A model generated the notes under the pieces. It searched no databases, was not told where the DNA came from, and worked only from the letters and a program-made list of their open reading frames with translations. Below are positions 6,612 to 11,508 of a DNA stretch of 11,508 nucleotides, one piece after another. Position 1 is the first letter of the stretch; every line of letters begins with the position of its first letter. Both the position numbers and the translations under genes were made by a program. The stretch is from Candidatus Niyogiibacteriota bacterium. Lineage in GTDB: Bacteria; Patescibacteriota; Minisyncoccia; HO2-45-28. Location of the stretch: contig JACOVJ010000058.1 of the NCBI GenBank assembly GCA_016177385.1, positions 1 to 11,508 on the forward strand, in the 5' to 3' direction.

Positions 6612-7739
6612 ATGAGGATCCTCCTTACCGGCGGCGGCACAGGCGGACATTTTTATCCGATCTTGGCCGTCGCGCGTTCACTCAAAAAACTGGCCGAAGC
6701 CGAGGGCATCGTGGAAATGGATCTGGTGTATTTGTCGGACCAGCCGTTCGATGCCGAGGCGCTGCGCCAGATTGGCATCCGATATCACCGGATACCGGCC
6801 GGCAAAGTGCGCCGGTATTTTTCAATTTTGAATTTTACCGATTTTTTTAAAACCGCGGCCGGCATGGCGGCGGCGTTGTGGCGGGTGTTATTCGAGGTCC
6901 CGGACGTGGTGTTCGCCAAAGGCGGGTATGCCAGCTTTCCGGCGCTCGTCGCTGCGCGCCTCTTAGGTATTCCTGTGGTGATCCACGAATCCGATACGGT
7001 CCCTGGGCGCGTGAACCGGTGGGCGGCGCGGTTCGCGCGCCGGATCGCGATCGCATTTCCGGAAGCCGCCGAATTTTTTCCCAAAGAAACGACCGCGCTC
7101 ATCGGCAACCCCGTCCGGTCCGAGATCTTGGGCGGGAATCTGGAAGAGGCGGCGGTCATTTTCGGAGCGACGCTCGCGCCCACGGTCTTGGTGCTGGGGG
7201 GTTCGCAAGGGTCGGAACGCATCAATAATGCGATCCTTGCGATCCTTAAAGACCTGCTCAATGACGCGCGCGTGATCCATCAATGCGGGGAGAAAAACGA
7301 GGGAACGATCGCGAAGCAATCATCCACGATCCTTGAGGGGCATGAATACCGGGAGCGCTATCGCTTATTCGGCTCGCTCGACGAGGGAGAATTGCGTAAT
7401 GCCGCGCTGGTCACGACGGTCATTGTGTCGCGCGCGGGCGCGGGCGCGATCTTTGAGGCCGCGGCATGGGGCAAACCGGCGATCCTCATTCCGCTTCCGG
7501 AGGCGGCCGCTGATCACCAGCGCAAAAATGCATATGCCTACGCGCGCTCCGGCGCCGCACTTGTCATCGAAGAATCCAATTTAACGCCGTCCGTATTGCT
7601 GACCGAGATCCGGAAGATCATTCAGGACGCGGCACGGCAGGAAACCATGCGCCAGGCCGCCAAGGCCTTTGCGCGGCCGGAGGCCGCGGCGGTCCTTGCC
7701 AAAGAGATCGTTACGTTGGCACTTGAACATGCGGAGTAA
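6612..7739 (+). CDS. murG: UDP-GlcNAc:lipid I N-acetylglucosaminyltransferase MurG
   Basis: MurG adds GlcNAc to lipid I on the inner face of the membrane, giving lipid II, the substrate of the SEDS polymerase encoded just upstream. The 375-aa GT-B protein has the N-domain glycine loop GGGTGGH (7-13), KGGYASFP (103-110), HESDTVPGRVNR (125-136, usually HEQN in other MurGs), GNPVR (165-169), the second glycine loop GGSQGS (196-201), SRAGAGAIFE (273-282), and DHQRKNA (301-307) near the nucleotide-sugar site. Length is slightly above the usual ~355 aa. It begins six bases after the ftsW stop without a Shine-Dalgarno sequence and closes the unit that starts at 3904. Confidence 0.97.
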   Translation: MRILLTGGGTGGHFYPILAVARSLKKLAEAEGIVEMDLVYLSDQPFDAEALRQIGIRYHRIPAGKVRRYFSILNFTDFFKTAAGMAAALWRVLFEVPDVVFAKGGYASFPALVAARLLGIPVVIHESDTVPGRVNRWAARFARRIAIAFPEAAEFFPKETTALIGNPVRSEILGGNLEEAAVIFGATLAPTVLVLGGSQGSERINNAILAILKDLLNDARVIHQCGEKNEGTIAKQSSTILEGHEYRERYRLFGSLDEGELRNAALVTTVIVSRAGAGAIFEAAAWGKPAILIPLPEAAADHQRKNAYAYARSGAALVIEESNLTPSVLLTEIRKIIQDAARQETMRQAAKAFARPEAAAVLAKEIVTLALEHAE

Positions 7740-7745
7740 TTAGCG

Positions 7746-7953
7746 ATGCAGGCGGGATGCTGATTTTCTTATGATGGTGCGCCGCGCCGCGAAAATCATA
7801 GTCATTTTGCGCGCGAAATTTTAACGCGGTTCCCGTTCCTCCCTCTCTTCGCTCCGCTCCGGTCGGGATTTTCCGACCGCTAATTTCGCTTCAAAACTCC
7901 TTGATTTTCAGCGTCGCTCTGCAAATCAACGAAAATCAGCATCCCGCCTGCAT
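7746..7953. repeat. Long imperfect palindrome with 23-bp perfect terminal inverted repeats
   Basis: Bases 7746-7768 (ATGCAGGCGGG...TTTTC) are the exact reverse complement of 7931-7953. Pairing continues inward in patches: TGAT 7772-7775 with ATCA 7925-7928, GAAAATCA 7791-7798 with TGATTTTC 7902-7909, TTTTG with CAAAA (near 7805 and 7892), and GCGAAATT 7813-7820 with AATTTCGC 7882-7889. The apex holds another hairpin at 7860-7879. The element fills most of the 248-base murG-gltX gap. No target-site duplication is evident and there is no ORF inside. It could be a MITE-like remnant or a long structured RNA between two transcription units. Confidence 0.75.
7860..7879. other. Apical hairpin inside the murG-gltX palindrome
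   Basis: CGGTCGG (7860-7866) and CCGACCG (7873-7879) form a perfect 7-bp stem around GATTTT. It lies at the centre-right of the larger palindrome and directly follows a pyrimidine-rich stretch (7831-7860). No U run follows it. It is probably part of the larger fold. Confidence 0.5.
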
Positions 7954-7969
7954 ATTTAGTGTGTCATAT

Positions 7970-7978
7970 TGTTATACT
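7970..7978 (+). promoter_or_regulatory. Extended -10 promoter of gltX
   Basis: TGT-TATACT is an extended -10 (TGn plus a five-of-six match to TATAAT). The predicted start near 7985 lies only about three bases before the gltX ATG at 7988, so the mRNA would be leaderless or nearly so. It sits 16 bases after the palindrome's right arm. No -35 is seen. An AT-alternating stretch follows the box. Confidence 0.65.
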
Positions 7979-7987
7979 ATATATAGT

Positions 7988-9391
7988 ATGAGTCATTCTA
8001 AGGTCAGAACCCGCATTGCTCCGTCGCCGACGGGGCCCTTGCACATCGGGACGGCGCGGTCCGCGCTCTTTAATTTTGTCTATGCGCGCAAATGCGGCGG
8101 CGCATTCATCCTCCGGATCGAGGATACCGACGTGGAGCGCTCGGAAGCGCGGTACGAGGACGAGGTCAAGGCCGCCCTCGAGTGGCTCGGTTTGACATGG
8201 GATGAATTTTACCGTCAATCCGAGCGGACGGATCTTTACGAGCAGCGGTTGCGCAAGCTCGAGGGCGATGGCGCTATTTACTGGTGTCCGCACACGATGG
8301 AGGAGTTGGGAGCCGAGCGCGCCCATCAGAGCGAGGCCAAGGCGCCGCCGATCCATCAATGTGAATTCCGGGATTCCGGAAAGCCCGTCAAAGGGGCGGG
8401 CGTGTTGCGGTTCAAAAACAATCGAGAGGGGGAAATCGTTTTTCGAGATGCGATCCGCGGCGAGATCCGCACGCGGTCCGATTCCATTGGCGATTTTTCC
8501 GTTGCAAAGGATTTCCGGACGCCGCTTTACAACTTTGCGGTCGTTATTGACGACGCCGACATGAAGATCAGTCATGTGATCCGCGGGGAGGACCACATTT
8601 CGAATACCCCGAAGCAATTATTGCTTCAGTCTGCGCTCGAGTTCGAGCCGCCGGCATATGCCCATTTACCGCTGGTATTAGGTCCCGATCGCTCCAAGCT
8701 CTCGAAGCGTCATGGCCCGACGTCGCTCTTGGAATACCGTGAGCAAGGATATCTTCCGGAGGCGCTCATAAATTTTATGGCGCTCTTGGGGTGGCACCCG
8801 CCGGGTGACACGGATGTTTTTGCGCTCGACGATTTGATCCGCGATTTCGGGCTCGAGCGCGTCGGGAAAGCCGGCGCGATATTCGATATCGAAAAACTGA
8901 ATTGGCTGAATCGCGAGTATATCCGCCGGCGGGCGCCGGAAAAACTCGCCCAAGACCTTACGTTTTTTGCGTCGCAGTGGGCCGACGCCATTGATGCGGA
9001 CTCCGAGCGCTGGGAACGGGTCGTCGCGCTCGTGCGGGAGCGATTGACGACCTTGGCGTCCATTTCGGACGCCGCGCGCTGGGCATGGGAGATCCCGGAT
9101 TATGATCCGGAGCTTTTACGCTGGAAAGGGGAGGAGGAGCGGGCCGATGTATACCGCCACCTTACAGCGGTCCGCGAAAAACTTTCCGCACTCGACGATT
9201 GGAATTCTTCCTCCATCGAAGCCGCGCTCCGGCCCTATGCCGAGGCCGAGGGCAGAGGAGCGGTTTTGTGGCCGCTTCGCGTCGCGCTTTCCGGTGAGAA
9301 AAATTCACCGGGACCTTTTGAGCTTGCCTACGTATTGGGGAAGAGGGAAACACTCGAACGTATCGACCATGCGATCATTCATAGTTCATAA
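7988..9391 (+). CDS. gltX: Glutamate--tRNA ligase
   Basis: GluRS attaches glutamate to tRNA-Glu; in bacteria without GlnRS it also charges tRNA-Gln for amidation by GatCAB. The 467-aa length is typical. The class I signatures are APSPTGPLHIGTAR (11-24, HIGH-type) and KLSKRHG (237-243, KMSKS-type), with RIEDTD at 43-48 and VIRGEDHISNTPKQ (197-210) between. The C-terminal helical anticodon domain ends with the usual RVALSG...PGPFELAYVLGKRETLERI pattern (431-459). Start at ATG 7988 gives MSHSKVRTRIAPSPTG, the normal N-terminus; upstream in-frame codons lie in the palindrome and are not coding. The promoter sits directly before the start. The last 23 bases overlap the M23 peptidase gene. Whether it is discriminating or non-discriminating cannot be decided here. 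Confidence 0.97.
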   Translation: MSHSKVRTRIAPSPTGPLHIGTARSALFNFVYARKCGGAFILRIEDTDVERSEARYEDEVKAALEWLGLTWDEFYRQSERTDLYEQRLRKLEGDGAIYWCPHTMEELGAERAHQSEAKAPPIHQCEFRDSGKPVKGAGVLRFKNNREGEIVFRDAIRGEIRTRSDSIGDFSVAKDFRTPLYNFAVVIDDADMKISHVIRGEDHISNTPKQLLLQSALEFEPPAYAHLPLVLGPDRSKLSKRHGPTSLLEYREQGYLPEALINFMALLGWHPPGDTDVFALDDLIRDFGLERVGKAGAIFDIEKLNWLNREYIRRRAPEKLAQDLTFFASQWADAIDADSERWERVVALVRERLTTLASISDAARWAWEIPDYDPELLRWKGEEERADVYRHLTAVREKLSALDDWNSSSIEAALRPYAEAEGRGAVLWPLRVALSGEKNSPGPFELAYVLGKRETLERIDHAIIHSS

Positions 9392-10709
9392 TCGGGCGAC
9401 CATTCTCTCTTTCGGATTCATCGCGGTGTTGGTGTCGGCTGGTGTGGTCGGGGCCGAGGAAGCGACAACGACCGACCCTACGGCGACATCGACCGTCGAG
9501 ACCATCGTTCCATTGTCGCCCGTCGAGCAATTGCGGAATCGCATTGCCGAGAAAAACCAGCAGATCGGCGAATTGGAAAAGGAGATCGCGGGTTATCAAA
9601 AAGAGATCGACAAGGTGGGAGCCGAAGCCAAGACCTTATCCAACCAGGTCAAGGCGACGAATGCCGCGATCGCGTCGCTTTCGGGCGACATCCGCATCAC
9701 CCAGCGCCGCGTCGAGGCGACAGAACTGCGGCTTGAAGAGTTGGATATCGCGATCCACGAAAAAGAGGGTCAAATCGGCGGATTGCGGCGTGCATTGGCC
9801 GAACTACTCCGCACGCTCTATGAGCGCGAGTCCCAATCGCTCTTCGCGGTCTTGCTCGCGCATGCAACGCTCTCCTCGTTTTTTGGCGATCTCGAAAACG
9901 TTCAGGATCTGGGCGGTTCCGTGGAACGCGAACTTGATTACCTGAAAGCCGTGCGGGAGAATCTTGCCGCAGAGGTCGCCCTGCGCGATCAGGAGCGCCG
10001 GTCGCTTGTCGTATTGCGCCGAGAGTTGACCGATCAGAAAATAATCGAAGAAAATACCAAAAAAGAAAAAAGCGTGCTCTTGACGCAGACAAAGAGTCGC
10101 GAGGCCGCGTTCGAGGCCCAATTGCGCGAGCGTGAGGAGTTGCGCGCGACGCTGGCCGCCGAGATCGAGGCAACGGAAAACGAACTCCGAAAATTGATCG
10201 ATCCTTCGGCGCTGCCTATTGCGCGTTCCGGCGTTTTATCGTGGCCGATCGTCGGAGCGGTCCTGACGCAGAGTTTCGGGAATACGCCCTATGCGCAGAT
10301 CCTGTATGACGGCAAACCGCATAACGGCATCGACATTCGCGCGCGTTCGGGGACCCGGGTTCTGGCTGCCGATGACGGGGTTGTGTGGGAGACCGGCGAC
10401 ACGGATGCATTCCTGCGGTGTTTATCCTACGGCAAATGGGTTTTGGTGCGCCATCCGAATAATTTTGCGACGCTTTATGCACATTTATCGCTCATTAAAG
10501 TCTCGAAAGGTGATACCATAAAGAGGGGAGAGATCATCGCATATTCCGGATACTCGGGCTACACGGTCCCGGCTGGGCCCGCGGGCGCCCATCTGCATTT
10601 TACGGTGTATGACGCGAGCACCGTGCGGTTCGGCCCGTCGCGCTCATCCCGGAGCACCTGCGAATTTCTTCCGTTCGGCGGTTATTTGAACCCATTGGCG
10701 TATCTCTAA
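9369..10709 (+). CDS. Secreted coiled-coil M23 (LytM-type) peptidoglycan endopeptidase, EnvC-like architecture
   Basis: The start at ATG 9369, inside gltX, gives 446 aa with a clear signal peptide: basic n-region (MRSFIVHNR), hydrophobic core (10-28), and likely cleavage after VGA (27-29). A Thr-rich linker follows, then coiled coil from about 52 to 275 with a break near 157-185 (FAVLLAHATLSSFFGDL), the arrangement of EnvC/PcsB-type proteins. The C-terminal peptidase domain has the expected residues H318 and D322 (HNGID), H372 (LYAHL), H408 and H410 (HLH). Zinc and catalytic positions therefore look intact, unlike EnvC, which only activates amidases. Two cysteines (C351, C431) flank the catalytic part and could form a disulfide outside the cell. 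It probably cuts peptide cross-links during growth or division. Translation is probably coupled to gltX; no Shine-Dalgarno sequence is seen. Confidence 0.9.
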   Translation: MRSFIVHNRATILSFGFIAVLVSAGVVGAEEATTTDPTATSTVETIVPLSPVEQLRNRIAEKNQQIGELEKEIAGYQKEIDKVGAEAKTLSNQVKATNAAIASLSGDIRITQRRVEATELRLEELDIAIHEKEGQIGGLRRALAELLRTLYERESQSLFAVLLAHATLSSFFGDLENVQDLGGSVERELDYLKAVRENLAAEVALRDQERRSLVVLRRELTDQKIIEENTKKEKSVLLTQTKSREAAFEAQLREREELRATLAAEIEATENELRKLIDPSALPIARSGVLSWPIVGAVLTQSFGNTPYAQILYDGKPHNGIDIRARSGTRVLAADDGVVWETGDTDAFLRCLSYGKWVLVRHPNNFATLYAHLSLIKVSKGDTIKRGEIIAYSGYSGYTVPAGPAGAHLHFTVYDASTVRFGPSRSSRSTCEFLPFGGYLNPLAYL

Positions 10710-10716
10710 AATTTTT

Positions 10717-11028
10717 ATGAACACAAAAGGGGAGACCCTGCGACGCGAACAAGGATTTCTACAACTCATTGTCATTTTAGTTTTGCTGGTGGTGATCCTG
10801 AGCTTGCTTGGGGTTTCACTCTCCGCATTATTTGAAAATAAAATGCTGCAGGAAAACTTCGGATTCGTCGGGCGCGCCTTATCATTTGCATGGAATGAGT
10901 GGCTGCAGGGTCCGATCGTAGCTATAGGGAATACTCTCTGGAGTGGTGTCATCCGTGAATTCCTGTGGGAACCGTTCAGGAACTTCTTTTTCTCGCTAAA
11001 AGGCGGGGGAAACCTCTTTTCAAAATAG
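10717..11028 (+). CDS. Small hypothetical protein with one N-terminal membrane helix
   Basis: The 103-aa protein starts seven bases after the M23 peptidase stop. Residues 1-12 are polar and basic (MNTKGETLRREQ), then GFLQLIVILVLLVVILSLLGV (13-33) forms one strong membrane helix. The remainder is aromatic and amphipathic with many Trp and Phe (FVGRALSFAWNEWLQGP, REFLWEPFRNFFF) and ends in a Gly/Lys tail. I recognise it only as a kind of small protein I have seen in Parcubacteria genomes; no function is known to me. The RREQGF start recalls a prepilin cleavage site, but the conserved Glu at +5 is absent, so a pilin is unlikely. Position suggests co-transcription with gltX and the peptidase, perhaps an envelope role. 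Confidence 0.8.
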   Translation: MNTKGETLRREQGFLQLIVILVLLVVILSLLGVSLSALFENKMLQENFGFVGRALSFAWNEWLQGPIVAIGNTLWSGVIREFLWEPFRNFFFSLKGGGNLFSK

Positions 11029-11082
11029 AAGCGCAGAATGGGTCGGTAAATGTATGTTGTGCGACGTTGTACAGCGCGCTTC

Positions 11083-11120
11083 CCTAAGGATAGTCCTTAG
11101 GAACCAGATAAGGACTACCC
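11083..11120 (+). promoter_or_regulatory. Mutually exclusive hairpins ahead of the terminator
   Basis: CCTAAGGA (11083-11090) pairs perfectly with TCCTTAGG (11094-11101). The same TCCTTA strand can instead be used in a longer stem, 11088-11099 with 11109-11120, giving 11 of 12 pairs with a 9-base loop. The two folds cannot coexist. They lie just before the terminator at 11125-11151. Whether they control it is unknown. The rest of the 11029-11166 gap shows no ORF or tRNA. Confidence 0.5.
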
Positions 11121-11124
11121 TTTT

Positions 11125-11151
11125 CACCGGATTTTGCATCCGGTGGTTTTT
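11125..11151 (+). terminator. Rho-independent terminator of the gltX unit
   Basis: CACCGGAT (11125-11132) and ATCCGGTG (11138-11145) form a perfect 8-bp stem with a 5-base loop, followed by G and TTTTT (11147-11151). This is the only textbook intrinsic terminator in the window. It separates the gltX-M23-small-membrane-protein unit from the nuclease gene that starts 16 bases later. Confidence 0.88.
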
Positions 11152-11154
11152 CGT

Positions 11155-11163
11155 TAAGATAAT
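11155..11163 (+). promoter_or_regulatory. Candidate -10 region for the PD-(D/E)XK nuclease gene
   Basis: Overlapping TAAGAT (11155-11160) and GATAAT (11158-11163) lie just before ATG 11167. With TAAGAT, a start seven bases on falls on the A of the ATG. GATAAT is the better match to TATAAT but sits too close for that spacing. A promoter is expected here because a terminator ends just upstream. No -35 is visible. Confidence 0.45.
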
Positions 11164-11166
11164 TGA

Positions 11167-11508
11167 ATGCGTATTTCCTACACAGGGCTCGAAACCTACC
11201 AGACCTGTCCTCTGAAGTATAAGTTTGCCGAAATCGACAGGATCCGCGTCCCCAAGTCCAAGGAGGCCGTATTCGGCACGCTCTTGCATAGCTCGCTTAA
11301 ATATCTGTTTTCGCGCGACCCCCTGTACCCCACGCTGGATGAAACGCTCAATTACTATTTGTCGGGCTGGGCGGACTATGCGCCTAAAACCACGTGGAGT
11401 TCACCGGAAGAGGAAAAAATGTACCGCGAGCAGGGCATCGGGATCCTGAAAAAGTTCTACGCATCCAATCAGCCATGGAACTTCAATGTGCTTGACCTCG
11501 AATCGCGA
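11167..11508 (+). CDS. RecB-like PD-(D/E)XK nuclease domain protein, N-terminal part (3' end outside window)
   Basis: The frame is open from ATG 11167 to the window end (114 codons). The N-terminus MRISYTGLETYQTCPLKYKF followed by VFGTLLHSSLKYLF (about 35-48) matches the start of the PDDEXK_1 / RecB-type exonuclease domain, which has an S-x-S-x-L-x-x-Y-x-x-C-P-x-x-Y motif and then FG-x-x-x-H. Members act in DNA repair or end processing, often as AddB/RecB-like or Cas4-like nucleases. The catalytic D...E-x-K residues would lie after the window end; LDLESR at the end may begin that strand. C14 could be an Fe-S ligand if a Cys cluster follows downstream, which cannot be seen. No CRISPR array or other repair gene is nearby. 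Confidence 0.8.
   Translation, partial: MRISYTGLETYQTCPLKYKFAEIDRIRVPKSKEAVFGTLLHSSLKYLFSRDPLYPTLDETLNYYLSGWADYAPKTTWSSPEEEKMYREQGIGILKKFYASNQPWNFNVLDLESR

Noticed and set aside
7822..7843. On the minus strand, GGGAACCGCG resembles the core of a T-box sequence, near an aminoacyl-tRNA synthetase gene.
   Set aside because: It lies on the strand opposite to gltX, only the ACCGCG-side half matches, and there is no minus-strand gene or specifier stem to go with it.
7901..7987. In-frame upstream extension of gltX.
   Set aside because: It runs through the palindrome's right arm and the promoter; family N-termini begin at the methionine encoded at 7988.
9102..9368. In-frame upstream extension of the M23 peptidase reading frame.
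   Set aside because: The extra 89 residues overlap the conserved gltX C-terminus in another frame and would bury the clear signal peptide that begins at 9369.
10717..10815. Type IV prepilin-like N-terminus (RREQGF then a hydrophobic helix).
   Set aside because: The conserved Glu five residues after the cleavage point is missing and no pilus assembly gene is nearby.
11083..11120. TAAGGA/TCCTTA repeats as a possible short CRISPR or attachment site.
   Set aside because: There are too few copies, no regular spacers, and no integrase or cas gene; the pattern is explained by hairpin formation.

Overview
The window looks like a piece of a Patescibacteria (Candidate Phyla Radiation) chromosome, most likely Parcubacteria-like. 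This is judged from gene style and synteny only, because no search could be run. The pointers are compact genes overlapping by ATGA or a few bases, almost no convincing Shine-Dalgarno sequences, -10 boxes placed so that transcription starts at or next to the start codon, a short ProRS, a D-aminoacylase with a TNHSD motif, and small membrane proteins of a kind I associate with this group. UGA serves as stop for mreB, mreC, the mreD-like gene and the D-aminoacylase gene, so the UGA-recoded Gracilibacteria/Absconditabacteria are excluded. By eye the GC content is somewhat above 50%. All genes are on the + strand.

Layout: (1) 2-328 is the C-terminal end of an RseP-type site-2 protease, followed by a 205-base gap with two strong hairpins. 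(2) 534-3822 holds proS, mreB, mreC and a small mreD-position membrane protein, all overlapping. (3) A short gap with hairpins and a near-consensus TATAAT leads into a second unit, 3904-7739: D-aminoacylase, ftsW, murG. (4) A 248-base gap is almost filled by a long imperfect palindrome (7746-7953) whose outermost 23 bp are a perfect inverted repeat. (5) A third unit, 7988-11028, holds gltX, a secreted coiled-coil M23 peptidase and a small one-helix membrane protein. (6) A structured gap ends in a textbook intrinsic terminator. (7) The 5' part of a RecB-like PD-(D/E)XK nuclease gene starts at 11167 and runs off the window.

How the genes fit together: most of the window serves cell-envelope growth. 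MreB/MreC (and probably the mreD-like protein) organise elongation. MurG makes lipid II, and the SEDS protein (FtsW type) polymerises it. The M23 peptidase cuts or remodels peptidoglycan outside the membrane, and the D-aminoacylase may process N-acyl-D-amino acids from the wall. Two aminoacyl-tRNA synthetases (ProRS, GluRS) are interleaved with these. The rseP-proS order is a widespread bacterial arrangement.

The best candidates for a second look are the palindromic element before gltX, the repeated leaderless promoter layout at transcription-unit heads, the D-aminoacylase lacking half of the usual HxH metal motif inside a wall cluster, and the mutually exclusive hairpins ahead of the terminator at 11125-11151. 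I found no sign of a defence system, CRISPR array, tRNA or transposase.
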